A stretch of 64,000 bases of DNA from contig CACWSX010000002.1 in the NCBI GenBank assembly GCA_902763615.1, forward strand, positions 121,536 to 185,535, written 5' to 3'. Shown here in pieces: positions 42,320 to 51,076 of this stretch. Source of the stretch: an uncultured Prevotellaceae bacterium. GTDB taxonomy: Bacteria > Bacteroidota > Bacteroidia > Bacteroidales > Bacteroidaceae. The notes beneath the pieces were generated by a model that searched no databases, was not told the DNA's origin, and saw only the letters and a program-made list of their open reading frames with translations. Numbering within the stretch: position 1 is the stretch's first letter; every line of letters begins with the position of its first letter. The position numbers and the translations under genes are program-made.

Positions 42320-44368
42320 TTAGTTGATCAGGAAGATCTTCGTCTTACCCTGATAAGTGGCCTTGATGGTGGCGCGGCCCTCAACGATAGGACTGATGTC
42401 GAACTTCACGCCAGGCACATCAGATGTAGCCTTCAATTTCACACCGGCCTCTATAGGACCATAGAGTTGATAGCGGATCTGGTCGGGATAGCCGTTCTGA
42501 TTGGTGAAACGCACAGGCGTTGAAGGGATCGTTAAAGGCTTGCCGTTGCAGGTAATGGTGACCTGTGGCACAGCGGGAGCCTTGCAGACATGAGGCATGG
42601 CCTTGCCGAAACCGATGCCGTGGAGGTCGAAGAGTCCCTGTGGGCGCTGCGGCTGCTGAGGCCCCCGTCGTCCCCACTGACCCTGCGGCTGCTGTGGCTG
42701 CTGCACTTCAGGTCCCTCGGCCAGGAGGTAGATGGCATGCTTGCCGGTGAGGCCCTCGACAGCGGGCACATTAATCACGAAACCGGTGTTCTCACGTTTG
42801 GCATCAGCAGGTACGCTAAGGATACCTATCTCCTGACCTTTCCACGGGTCGTCGAGCAGAATGTGGATCTTAAAGTCACCGTGTCCACCAGGAGTAAGTT
42901 GCAGTGTCAGTGTCGTGCCGTTACCAGCCTTGGTGCCCTCGAACGCCTTCACACCCTTGGTGTCCTGAGCCAGACCGCCGAAACCGAAGTACTTGAAGCC
43001 GACGATGCCGCCGTTCTGAATACCGGCAAGATCCATCGAGTTGTTCCATACGTCGTGGTTGTCCTGCATCCAGTTGTTGGCGTTAGGACCATAGACGAAG
43101 CAAGCATAGCCGGCGCTATAATAAGCATAGGGAGGCAGACCGAAGATCTGGAAACCCTCGCTGGTCACCTCGGCACCCGTATATTCGTTGCCATCGCTCG
43201 CTTTTGCCGTCCATACATTATCCTTGGCAAATGGGTCATAGCCGGTGATCTTCACCACACCGCCTTTGGCAACGGGCTTCTTATCCCATGTGATCTTTAC
43301 GGGAGCTACCATCGACTGGCGGGCATTGCCGAAACCGCGCGGGGGACGATGATAGAACACATACCACTGACCGTTGATCTCCTGAATGGAGCCGTGAGTG
43401 TTGTGGCCGAAATTGGTGGTGATGAGCTTAGAGCCGTTCTGACCTACGACAACACCACGGGAGTCGACCAAGACACCACCTGAGCGCCAGGGACCTAAAG
43501 GAGAGTCACCGAAGGCATAGCGCAGAGCGGAATTGGTATTGCCCAGACCGTACTCCTTGCCACTATAGCCAGAGAATACCATCACGTACTTATTGCCCAC
43601 TTGACGGATGCTGGAAGCCTCGAAGAAATTGAAGTCGAGCGGGTTCTGTCCCTCATAGAGGGCCTTATAAACGCTGCCCTCCTTGTCGAGCAGACGACCA
43701 TCGGCACTGCTGGCGGGGATAAACGGATCGATGGGCTCTGTGCCCTCGCGTTTCGAATACATGGTCTTCTGGTCGAGCTCAACAGCTGTGGAGTGCTGGA
43801 AACCATAGAATACATAGGCGCGATAGCCGATGTCATAGTCCTTGTCTTTCTTATTGGTGATGTTCTCGATAAATACCGAGGGGTCGAAGTCGATCAGCGA
43901 TCCGGGGAGGCACTGACGACCATCTTCTGTGAGGTTTACAGGGGTGAAGGGACCATCAGGACGGTCACCCTTACACACCATTGGTGTGCGACGCCAGCCA
44001 CGACTGTGGGGATAGAGCCAGTAGGTCTTCTTGCCCGTAGCACGGTCGGTGGTGCAGACAAGGTCGGGGGCATACATCGTGTCCCACTGTCCGTCGACAA
44101 ACCATGTGAAGATCGGACCTTCGTCGCGCCATTGGGAGAGATCCTCTACAGGTGCCGACCATGCGCGGATGTCAGGACCGCAGTAGGCGGAGTAGTTTAC
44201 ATCGTGTGAGCCGATAATGTAGGCACGCAGCTTGCCGGGGTTATCGGGATCCTCAAACACACGGGGTTCGCCATCGGGCACATGCTCCCACAAAGGGAGG
44301 TAAGGGTTCTGAGCGTTAACAGCCAAAGCTGTGCACGCTAGGAAACAGAACGATAAAAATCTTTTCAT
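42320..44368 (-). CDS. Glycoside hydrolase family 43 enzyme with C-terminal accessory domains
   Basis: 682 residues with a signal peptide (MKRFLSFCFLACTALAVNAQ). The five-bladed catalytic domain (~20-370) has PRVFEDPDNPGKLRAYIIGS, WDTMYAPDLVC and FFEASSIRQVGNKYVMVFSG, consistent with the catalytic acids of GH43-type enzymes. A CBM6-like domain (~395-560) is followed by a Gln/Pro-rich linker (PQQPQGQWGRRGPQQPQRPQ) and a short beta domain. A plant-polysaccharide exo-arabinosidase or xylosidase is likely. Promoter -7 box at 44406-44413. Confidence 0.8.
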   Translation of the reverse strand: MKRFLSFCFLACTALAVNAQNPYLPLWEHVPDGEPRVFEDPDNPGKLRAYIIGSHDVNYSAYCGPDIRAWSAPVEDLSQWRDEGPIFTWFVDGQWDTMYAPDLVCTTDRATGKKTYWLYPHSRGWRRTPMVCKGDRPDGPFTPVNLTEDGRQCLPGSLIDFDPSVFIENITNKKDKDYDIGYRAYVFYGFQHSTAVELDQKTMYSKREGTEPIDPFIPASSADGRLLDKEGSVYKALYEGQNPLDFNFFEASSIRQVGNKYVMVFSGYSGKEYGLGNTNSALRYAFGDSPLGPWRSGGVLVDSRGVVVGQNGSKLITTNFGHNTHGSIQEINGQWYVFYHRPPRGFGNARQSMVAPVKITWDKKPVAKGGVVKITGYDPFAKDNVWTAKASDGNEYTGAEVTSEGFQIFGLPPYAYYSAGYACFVYGPNANNWMQDNHDVWNNSMDLAGIQNGGIVGFKYFGFGGLAQDTKGVKAFEGTKAGNGTTLTLQLTPGGHGDFKIHILLDDPWKGQEIGILSVPADAKRENTGFVINVPAVEGLTGKHAIYLLAEGPEVQQPQQPQGQWGRRGPQQPQRPQGLFDLHGIGFGKAMPHVCKAPAVPQVTITCNGKPLTIPSTPVRFTNQNGYPDQIRYQLYGPIEAGVKLKATSDVPGVKFDISPIVEGRATIKATYQGKTKIFLIN

Positions 44369-44405
44369 ACTCGGTAGTTTTTAAGTTGATAACTGAAATG
44401 TTTGG

Positions 44406-44413
44406 CAAAGATA
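44406..44413 (-). promoter_or_regulatory. -7 box of the GH43 gene
   Basis: TATCTTTG on the minus strand, 38 nt upstream of the ATG at 44368; divergent from the GH28-GH43 promoter. Confidence 0.6.
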
Positions 44414-44421
44414 TAAAAAAA

Positions 44422-44530
44422 AGTGAATAGTGAATAGTGAAAAGTGAAAAGTTTTGTATCTTTGCAACATAAACAAAATAAAGTGATACAAATATGAAGT
44501 TTTTGCGCTATTCACTATTCTTTATTCACT
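44422..44530. repeat. 7-bp repeats in inverted orientation around the GH28-GH43 promoter
   Basis: Four units (AGTGAAT, AGTGAAT, AGTGAAA, AGTGAAA) at 44422-44449 face three reverse-complement units (ATTCACT, ATTCTTT, ATTCACT) at 44510-44530 inside the signal-peptide codons. The two arms can pair over 13 bp (GAATAGTGAATAG), enclosing the promoter and start codon. Confidence 0.8.
44457..44464 (+). promoter_or_regulatory. -7 box of the GH28-GH43 gene
   Basis: TATCTTTG, 30 nt upstream of the ATG at 44494 and inside the inverted 7-bp repeats. Confidence 0.6.
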
Positions 44531-47421
44531 GTTCAATGTTTACTAATGTTGTATCTGCAGCCGACTATAATATTGTGAGTTATGGTGCCAAGTCAGACAC
44601 CACGGTGTTGAGTACTGCGGCTGTCCAACGGGCCATCGATGACTGCTCGAAGGCGTGCGGCGGAAGGGTTGTGGTGCCAGCAGGTAATTATAAGATCGGA
44701 TCTGTCGTCCTGAAGTCGGATGTACATCTGTATTTAGAGAAAGGATCGACGCTCTATGGCAGCACCAATCTGAAAGACTACCGGCCTATGAAGACCGACT
44801 ATGTTTCTCTGCGCACACAGACGCCCACCATCCAACTGATTTATGCCGACAAGGTCAGAAATGTGGTGATTGATGGTGAAGGAACCATCGACGGGCAGGG
44901 TAAGGCGTTTAAGAAGCTGTCGTGGAATGATGAGGGCATCACCCGACCGCATCTCATCCGCTTTATCCAGGGCGAGGAGATTACCGTGAAGGATATCACG
45001 CTCAGGAACTCAGGCTGTTGGATGCAGCATTATCTGGCCTGCCGCTATGTGCGGATTGAGAACCTCAAGATATATAACCGGAATAACTACAACAACGATG
45101 GCCTTGATATCGACGGATGCCATGGCGTCTGGGTGAAGGGCTTGCAAGTGGACTCCGACGATGACGGCATCACGCTGAAAAGCACCTCACCCCTCCCGTG
45201 TCAGGATGTCTATATTGAAGACTGCGTGGTGTCGAGTCATTGCAATGCCGTAAAGTTGGGCACGGAGACGAATGGTGGCTTCTATAGTATTTATATCAAA
45301 GGCATCGTGGTCAGACCGAGCAGCGACCAGTCGAGTCAGTTCTTCGGAGCACCGTCGAAGATTGGCACGTCGGCTCTGTCGTTGGAGATTGTCGATGGCG
45401 GCCAGATGCAGAATGTGTATGTGTCAGACTTTACCGTCGAGGGCACCGAGTCGCCCATTTTCATCCGCTTGGGTAATCGTGGACGGGGCTATAAGCTGCT
45501 GGAAACGGTGAAAGGACTGAGCGGAAATGGCAATGACGAAACGATTGCTGAACTGATTCCCATCAACCATGTGGGGCGCATCGACGGCATTCATGTGTCG
45601 CATTTCCGGGTCCGTAACGCTGGCTCTGTAGGGTGTTCTATCACGGGATTGCCCAGCTATCCTGTCGAGAATGTGTGGCTGTCGGATATCTCCATCCATC
45701 TTAAGGGTGGGGTGAAGGCAGCTGACCTTGCGGCTATCAACGACACCATCAGGGATGAGAAGGAGAAGGCCTATCCGGAGGCGACGATGTGGGGCAACCT
45801 GCCTGCCAAGGGCTTTTTCGTCCGCCATGCCCGCAACGTGGTGTTCGACGCCGTCCAGATACAGACGGAGCAGCCCGATGTGAGGCCTGACTTCGTTCGT
45901 GACGACTACGACCATCAGCCTTCTTCACTATCCTTTTCCTGGGGCGACTTGGGCAATGGCTTCTACAAGAATCCTGTGCTGAATGCCGACTTCTCCGATC
46001 CCGATGTCATTCGCGTGGGCGCGAAATATTATATGGTGGCGTCCGACTTCCACTTTTTAGGCATGCAGGTGCTGGAGTCGGAAGATATGGTCAATTGGCG
46101 CTATATCAGTCAGATCTACCGTCGCTTCGATGAGCCGGGCTGGGATAGTAACCGGCATTATGCCGGTGGGTCTTGGGCACCTGCCATCCGTTATCATAAC
46201 GGCCTCTACTATGTGTATTTTTGTACTCCTGACGAGGGACTCTATATGAGCACGGCTCAGGATCCCCACGGCCCTTGGGCACCCTTGCATCTGGTGCAGC
46301 GCGTGCCGAAATGGGAAGACCCGTGTCCTTTTTGGGATGACGACGGACAGACTTATCTGGGTCGCAGCAAACATGGTGCAGGGCCGATTATCGTACACAA
46401 GATGTCGCCAGATGGTAAACAGCTGTTGGATGAAGGTGTGACGGTCTATGAGGGGCCTGTGGCAGAGGGCACGAAGTTTATGAAGCGTAACGGCTGGTAT
46501 TATCTGATTATTCCGGAAGGCGGTGTGGGAACTGGCTGGCAGACGGTGCTGCGATCGAAAAACATCTATGGTCCCTACGAGCGCAAGATTGTGCTCGAAC
46601 AGGGATCGACCTCTGTAAATGGTCCTCATCAGGGGGCACTGGTTGATACGCCTGATGGCCAGTGGTGGTTCTATCATTTCCAGGAGACACCTGTCCTTGG
46701 ACGCGTGGTGCATCTGCAACCTGTCCGTTGGCACGACGACTGGCCCCTGATGGGTGTCGATTACGATGGCAACGGTGTTGGCGAACCCGTGGACGTTTGG
46801 CAAAAGCCTTGGATAGAGGTGAGATATAAGAGGGGAGAAGTGAGAGATTACCAATACGTCTCGAGAGATTTCCGTGATGATTTCAATGGCATGAACATTT
46901 CTCTTACCTCTTCTCTCTCTCCCGTCTGGCAGTGGAACCACAACCCTGTGGATACGCATTGGAGCCTGGCAGAGCGTAAGGGGTGGCTTACATTGAAGGC
47001 ATTGCCGGCCGATAACCTGAAAGCAGTGAGAAATATGCTCACGCAAAAGGTTGTCGGCTACCAGAGTCAGAGCACGACGCTGGTGACGGTAACGGGCAAT
47101 GCCAATGGCGGACTGTTCTGTTCCGGTCAGCAGTTCCTTGGCATCGGCCTCTGTAAGGAGGGCATCTTTATCGAGGCGCATGCTGAACGGCAGATGGTGA
47201 AGTCTGGAAAGTTCGCGAAAGTGTGGCTGCGCATCACGAACGACTGCATAGAAAATCGCCATCAGTTCTATTTCAGCACCGATGGCGAGCATTATGAGCC
47301 TGCGGGCGAGGCGTTCCCCATGCGGGCAGGCTATTGGAAAGGCATCCGCGTAGGCCTATTCTGCTACGGCCCCAGCGGCAAGGCGGCTTTCGATTTCTTC
47401 GAGCAGCGCGTCGCCCCTTAA
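44494..47421 (+). CDS. GH28-GH43 fusion (polygalacturonase plus arabinofuranosidase/xylosidase)
   Basis: 975 residues with a signal peptide. Residues ~20-470 are GH28: a beta-helix with NNDGLDIDGC, the catalytic DSDDDGITLKS (Asp pair) and SHCNAVKLGTE. Residues ~490-800 are GH43: DADFSDPDVIRVGAKYYM-like catalytic base region, AGGSWAPAIRYHNGLYYVYF and PVAEGTKFMKRNGWYYLI (general acid region). A C-terminal GH43_C2/DUF1349-like beta-sandwich follows. One protein could attack pectin backbone and side chains. The last 66 nt overlap the convergent TlpA-like gene. Confidence 0.85.
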   Translation: MKFLRYSLFFIHCSMFTNVVSAADYNIVSYGAKSDTTVLSTAAVQRAIDDCSKACGGRVVVPAGNYKIGSVVLKSDVHLYLEKGSTLYGSTNLKDYRPMKTDYVSLRTQTPTIQLIYADKVRNVVIDGEGTIDGQGKAFKKLSWNDEGITRPHLIRFIQGEEITVKDITLRNSGCWMQHYLACRYVRIENLKIYNRNNYNNDGLDIDGCHGVWVKGLQVDSDDDGITLKSTSPLPCQDVYIEDCVVSSHCNAVKLGTETNGGFYSIYIKGIVVRPSSDQSSQFFGAPSKIGTSALSLEIVDGGQMQNVYVSDFTVEGTESPIFIRLGNRGRGYKLLETVKGLSGNGNDETIAELIPINHVGRIDGIHVSHFRVRNAGSVGCSITGLPSYPVENVWLSDISIHLKGGVKAADLAAINDTIRDEKEKAYPEATMWGNLPAKGFFVRHARNVVFDAVQIQTEQPDVRPDFVRDDYDHQPSSLSFSWGDLGNGFYKNPVLNADFSDPDVIRVGAKYYMVASDFHFLGMQVLESEDMVNWRYISQIYRRFDEPGWDSNRHYAGGSWAPAIRYHNGLYYVYFCTPDEGLYMSTAQDPHGPWAPLHLVQRVPKWEDPCPFWDDDGQTYLGRSKHGAGPIIVHKMSPDGKQLLDEGVTVYEGPVAEGTKFMKRNGWYYLIIPEGGVGTGWQTVLRSKNIYGPYERKIVLEQGSTSVNGPHQGALVDTPDGQWWFYHFQETPVLGRVVHLQPVRWHDDWPLMGVDYDGNGVGEPVDVWQKPWIEVRYKRGEVRDYQYVSRDFRDDFNGMNISLTSSLSPVWQWNHNPVDTHWSLAERKGWLTLKALPADNLKAVRNMLTQKVVGYQSQSTTLVTVTGNANGGLFCSGQQFLGIGLCKEGIFIEAHAERQMVKSGKFAKVWLRITNDCIENRHQFYFSTDGEHYEPAGEAFPMRAGYWKGIRVGLFCYGPSGKAAFDFFEQRVAP

Positions 47422-47919
47422 ATCGCGGGCCACAATCTTGCCTTGGCTGTCGATGAGCACATTGGCTGGAATCGACTGGATTCCATAGAGGGCAGCTCCC
47501 TCGCAGTCCCAGCCTTTCAGGTCGCTCATCTGAGGCCATTTCTGACCTGTCTGTGCGATGGCTTGAACCCAGCTGGCCTTGTCTTTGTCGAGCGAGACAC
47601 CCACAATCTCCAGACCTTTGTCGTGATAGAGCTCATAGGCCTTCACCACGTTGGGCAGTTCTCCGATGCAAGGCCCGCACCACGAGGCCCAGAAATCGAT
47701 GAGTACGAGTTTGTTCTTGCCTACATAGTCGCTCACCTTCACCATCTGGCCCTGGGGGCCTGGCAAACAGATATCGGTATACATCACCTTGTTTTCCGTT
47801 GTGCTCTCGGTGCTACTCTCCACTTTGGCATCGGCTGCTGGTTCATTTGCAGGTGCTTTCTGCTTACAGCCCGTCAGCAGTACCAGCGATGCTGCAATCA
47901 CCAAAAATCCTTTTCTCAT
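47356..47919 (-). CDS. TlpA/ResA-type thioredoxin-fold lipoprotein
   Basis: 187 residues from the ATG at 47919 (MRKGFLVIAASLVLLTGCKQ, lipobox LLTGC); ATGs at 47934 and 47943 are also in frame. The thioredoxin domain has FWASWCGPCIGELPNV (CGPC active site) and SIPANVLID (cis-Pro loop). It would be a periplasmic disulfide reductase anchored to a membrane. Its 3' end overlaps antisense with the GH28-GH43 gene by 66 nt, both frames coding real C-termini. Confidence 0.85.
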   Translation of the reverse strand: MRKGFLVIAASLVLLTGCKQKAPANEPAADAKVESSTESTTENKVMYTDICLPGPQGQMVKVSDYVGKNKLVLIDFWASWCGPCIGELPNVVKAYELYHDKGLEIVGVSLDKDKASWVQAIAQTGQKWPQMSDLKGWDCEGAALYGIQSIPANVLIDSQGKIVARDLRGDALLEEIESRLAAGAVAE

Positions 47920-47973
47920 TGTCTTTTCTATCATTTTTCTCATTATTTATTTTGTATTTCCGTCTTTTATCTG

Positions 47974-47981
47974 TACCTTTG
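47974..47981 (+). promoter_or_regulatory. -7 box of the tRNA-Arg gene
   Basis: TACCTTTG, 19 nt upstream of the tRNA 5' end. Confidence 0.6.
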
Positions 47982-47999
47982 CACCGTCATTCGCTACTG

Positions 48000-48074
48000 G
48001 CCCTGATAGTTAAATGGATATAACAAGGCTCTCCTAAAGCTTAGTTCCGAGTTCGATTCTCGGTCGGGGTACCA
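48000..48074 (+). tRNA. tRNA-Arg (anticodon CCT)
   Basis: A full cloverleaf can be folded: acceptor GCCCTGA/TCGGGGT with G-U pairs at both wobble positions, D stem GTTA/TAAC, anticodon stem AGGCT/AGCTT with loop CTCCTAA (anticodon CCT at 48033-48035, reads AGG), T stem CCGAG/CTCGG with TTCGATT, discriminator A and encoded CCA. Confidence 0.95.
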
Positions 48075-48203
48075 GCAATCATGTAATTCGTTTGCAAAGA
48101 TAATCATTTTTTTTAGACTGTGCAACGATTTGTCTTATAAAGAAAGATTCGAAGACTTATTCCCGATTTTTTTCGGAACCACTTAAATGGGGTCTTTTTT
48201 ACA

Positions 48204-48253
48204 AGGCCTTCCAACACTTTTTGGAAGGCCAAGGAAAAAGTGTTGGAAGGCCT
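48204..48253. repeat. 19-bp perfect inverted repeat with 12-bp loop
   Basis: AGGCCTTCCAACACTTTTT (48204-48222) is the reverse complement of 48235-48253; the loop repeats GGAAGGCC. Flanking sequence extends the hairpin imperfectly. It lies in the 364-bp noncoding stretch between the tRNA and the ECF sigma gene, where nothing else but short AT-rich sequence is seen. Confidence 0.85.
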
Positions 48254-48438
48254 CGTAGCAAGAAATCCATGGCCACGTGGTTTCGGAAGCCACTTTTCTT
48301 CGCTTTTATGCTCGTATTTCAAAAATAATGTGTAAGTTTGCATCTGATATCAACTATAGCTTTAACATTATTTTGGAATTATTCTTGAAAGGAATCTGAT
48401 TCTTTGGGTACTAACTGTTTGAATAAACTCCCGAAAAG

Positions 48439-48921
48439 ATGAATGAAATTGAATTAGAATTCACGAAACTGGTCCGAGAATACCGTAAGACGATCTACAC
48501 GGTATGTTACTTTTTCTCAGACAATCCTACCGAGGTGGAAGACCTTTTCCAGGAAGTGTTGGTCAATCTCTGGAAGGGCTTTGCCAAGTTCCGTGGCGAC
48601 AGCAGTCCCAAGACGTGGATCTGGCGTGTCAGCCTGAACACCTGCTGCAACATCGATCGTGGCAAGAAGCGGCATGTACCAACCGTTCCGCTCATCATCG
48701 ACAAGGATGTGATAAGTGATTCCGATGAAGGTGGCAAACAAATCAAGATGCTGTACGACAGGATCAACCGCCTTGAGTTGTTCGACCGCGCCATCATTCT
48801 TCTTTGGCTGGAGAGTATGCGGTATGATGAAATCGCTGCAATCGTGGGTCTGTCCACCGCAGCCGTCACCAGTCGCCTGTTCCGAATCAAGGAACAACTC
48901 AAATCAATGTCAAACAATTAA
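48439..48921 (+). CDS. ECF-type RNA polymerase sigma factor
   Basis: 160 residues. Region 2: VREYRKTIYTVCYFFSDNPT and EVEDLFQEVLVNLWKGFAKF; region 4: LPxx-like spacing with LFDRAIILLWLESMRYDEIA and the HTH AAIVGLSTAAVTSRLFRIKE. This is a typical ECF factor length. The following membrane protein begins 12 nt later and is probably the cognate partner. Target promoters are unknown. Confidence 0.85.
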   Translation: MNEIELEFTKLVREYRKTIYTVCYFFSDNPTEVEDLFQEVLVNLWKGFAKFRGDSSPKTWIWRVSLNTCCNIDRGKKRHVPTVPLIIDKDVISDSDEGGKQIKMLYDRINRLELFDRAIILLWLESMRYDEIAAIVGLSTAAVTSRLFRIKEQLKSMSNN

Positions 48922-48933
48922 AATCGCAAAGTT

Positions 48934-49884
48934 ATGAGTGAGAATAATGTTTTAGAGCTCCATGAGCTGGATGAACTGAAGGCTGCTTACAATCTGATGG
49001 ATGAGCGCCTCGACGGTCAGGAGATCGTGTCCGACGAGCAGCTTCGCGAGGTGATGATGCGCAAGTTTACCGACATCCGTGAGAATCTGAAGGAAGGCCT
49101 CATCTGGGGTAACCTGATCTTTGTGCCCGTCATAGCATGGTACGCTTGGGCCAATACAAGGCTTACACTGTTGGGCATTATCTTGCTGGGTGTCTATTGG
49201 GTGATTTCGCTTATATTCAGATTCGTTCTCTTAAGACGGACGAAGAAAGAGGATTATGGGTCTTATAACCTGAAGACTCTCGTTGAGAAAGAGTCCCGTT
49301 ACTCCAACAGCATTATGTGGTGCGGTATTGTAGCAGTCATTTTCTTAGTAGCATTCTCCTTGCAGATGTTCATAGGTAAGGGAAGAAATGAAGTATTCGT
49401 ATTTATCGTCTTGGCCTTGACTATTTTGATGCCCGTTATTATCCGCTGGCTGGTAATCAAGTACAAGTATAATGGTCAGGCTATCGACCCCGCAACAGGT
49501 AAGCCTCGCAAACTTGGTGGAAAATGGTTTACCATCATAGGTGGTGTCCTCTTCTGTCTTGCAAGTTGTCTCTTTCTTGTTGGGTCTGTCATGAACGTGT
49601 TAAACAGTACGGGCTGGCTTGGTCTGCTAAAAGGCCTTGATAGTGTTTCTTTCTTCATGGCATCTGTCGTTCTTGTCTTAGGCATATTACACCAAAAGGA
49701 GAAAATCACTGTTTCGCGCAGACTTCTGGTTGTTCTGACTGTTTTAGCCATCGCTTTCTCCGCATCGGTCGCTGGCATTGCAACGCTGAAGGACATCGCA
49801 GAATTGAACAAGGTCGGTACCTTGCTGTCAACTGTCATTTTCTCAGAAATGGGCTTATGGGCCCACAAGAAACGGAAATCTTGA
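48934..49884 (+). CDS. Multi-pass membrane protein, probable anti-sigma partner
   Basis: 316 residues. The N-terminus (~1-60, acidic, helical: LHELDELKAAYNLMDERLDG) is cytoplasmic-looking and could bind the sigma factor. About seven or eight membrane spans follow, with a short basic tail (AHKKRKS). No family recognised. Position directly behind an ECF sigma factor is the only evidence for an anti-sigma role. Confidence 0.6.
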   Translation: MSENNVLELHELDELKAAYNLMDERLDGQEIVSDEQLREVMMRKFTDIRENLKEGLIWGNLIFVPVIAWYAWANTRLTLLGIILLGVYWVISLIFRFVLLRRTKKEDYGSYNLKTLVEKESRYSNSIMWCGIVAVIFLVAFSLQMFIGKGRNEVFVFIVLALTILMPVIIRWLVIKYKYNGQAIDPATGKPRKLGGKWFTIIGGVLFCLASCLFLVGSVMNVLNSTGWLGLLKGLDSVSFFMASVVLVLGILHQKEKITVSRRLLVVLTVLAIAFSASVAGIATLKDIAELNKVGTLLSTVIFSEMGLWAHKKRKS

Positions 49885-49929
49885 TGCAAACTATTGCAAA
49901 CAGGACGCAAACTATTGAGAACGAAAAAG

Positions 49930-49961
49930 TTTGGAGGTTTGGAAAATAAAGCTTAACTTTG
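49930..49961 (+). promoter_or_regulatory. Promoter of the DUF4369-TlpA gene
   Basis: TTTG at 49930-49933 and TAACTTTG at 49954-49961, 20 nt apart, with the ATG 28 nt downstream. Confidence 0.65.
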
Positions 49962-49989
49962 CAACCGAAAATTAAAAGTTATCAAAAAT

Positions 49990-51075
49990 ATGAAAAAGGT
50001 AATGTTTATTGCAGCCCTGATGCTGGCTGCGCTGCCCACAGAGGCACAACAGGTAAAATATACCATTAACGGTATCAGTAAGGACAACGGAAAGACGGTC
50101 AGTCTGATAGACCGTCGCACCAATCAGCCCGTCAACACCGCAACGGTGGCCGATGGCAAGTTCTCGATGAGCGGCAATGCTGATAAGGATGCCCTCATGG
50201 CTATCGGAATCAGGGAGAACCCTTGGGCCACCATCTTCTTTAACGACGGTACGCCTATGACCATCAATCTGAACGACAGCACGTTGAAAGGCTCTCCCCT
50301 GAACGAGCGCCTCACACGCTACGACGTAGAGATCAATGCTCCCTACGGCAACTATATGATGAAGGTGCAGAGCATGTCGGAAGAAGAGCGCGAGAAAAAG
50401 AAGGTGGAACTGGCAGGTGGACTGATGATCGCTGTGATGAAGATGATGACAGGTGTGGAGAAGGTCTTCAAGGAGGAGTGTGAGACGCTGATTCCCGTAG
50501 CCTTCATCGACGAGTACCAGCAGGTGCTCGGTCAGGAGAAGTTTGACAGCGTCATCGCCACTAAGCCCGCTTGGATCAATCATCCCATCGCGAAGAGTCA
50601 GGTGGAATATTTCGCCCAGCAGAAAGCCCAGGAGGCAAAGAAGAATGCCTACGTCGGAAAGCAGTTCACTGATCTGGAGGAGGCTGATGCCGATGGTAAG
50701 ATGCACAAGCTCAGCGAATATGTGGGCAAAGGCAAATGGGTGCTCGTGGATTTCTGGGCTTCTTGGTGTGGCCCTTGTATGCAGGAGATGCCGAACGTGG
50801 TGGCTGCCTATGAGAAATATCATGCTAAAGGCTTCGATGTGGTCGGTCTGTCGTTCGACAACAAGAAAGAGCCTTGGCTGAAGGCCATCGCCGATAAGAA
50901 TCTGTCTTGGATTCACCTCTCCGACCTGAAGGGCTGGAAGACAGCCGCCTCAGAGGTCTATGGCGTGAACAGCATCCCCGACAACCTGCTCATCGACCCG
51001 CAAGGCAAGATCGTGGCCCGCGGCCTCCGTGCCCAGGGACTACAGAACAAACTGAAGGAGATCTTTGGCGAATAA
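49990..51075 (+). CDS. DUF4369 plus TlpA-type disulfide reductase
   Basis: 361 residues. Signal peptide (MKKVMFIAALMLAALPTEAQ), an N-terminal DUF4369 beta domain (~20-115, GKTVSLIDRRTNQPVNTATV), a helical linker, and a C-terminal thioredoxin domain with FWASWCGPCMQEMPNVV (CGPC) and NSIPDNLLID (cis-Pro). This arrangement is common in Bacteroidota. It would reduce or shuffle periplasmic disulfides. The stop is two bases from that of the convergent CapA-like gene. Confidence 0.85.
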   Translation: MKKVMFIAALMLAALPTEAQQVKYTINGISKDNGKTVSLIDRRTNQPVNTATVADGKFSMSGNADKDALMAIGIRENPWATIFFNDGTPMTINLNDSTLKGSPLNERLTRYDVEINAPYGNYMMKVQSMSEEEREKKKVELAGGLMIAVMKMMTGVEKVFKEECETLIPVAFIDEYQQVLGQEKFDSVIATKPAWINHPIAKSQVEYFAQQKAQEAKKNAYVGKQFTDLEEADADGKMHKLSEYVGKGKWVLVDFWASWCGPCMQEMPNVVAAYEKYHAKGFDVVGLSFDNKKEPWLKAIADKNLSWIHLSDLKGWKTAASEVYGVNSIPDNLLIDPQGKIVARGLRAQGLQNKLKEIFGE

Positions 51076-51076
51076 G

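Noticed and set aside
46057-47292. Long (411-codon) minus-strand open frame
   Set aside because: It is antisense to the GH28-GH43 gene, whose conserved motifs are on the plus strand; His/Arg-rich composition is typical of a shadow frame.
48113-48343. 76-codon minus-strand ORF across the hairpin at 48204-48253
   Set aside because: It is mostly translation of the inverted repeat, has no promoter or ribosome-binding signal, and no recognisable protein features.
49972-50916. 314-codon minus-strand open frame
   Set aside because: Antisense shadow of the DUF4369-TlpA gene, which has signal peptide, promoter and CGPC motif on the plus strand.
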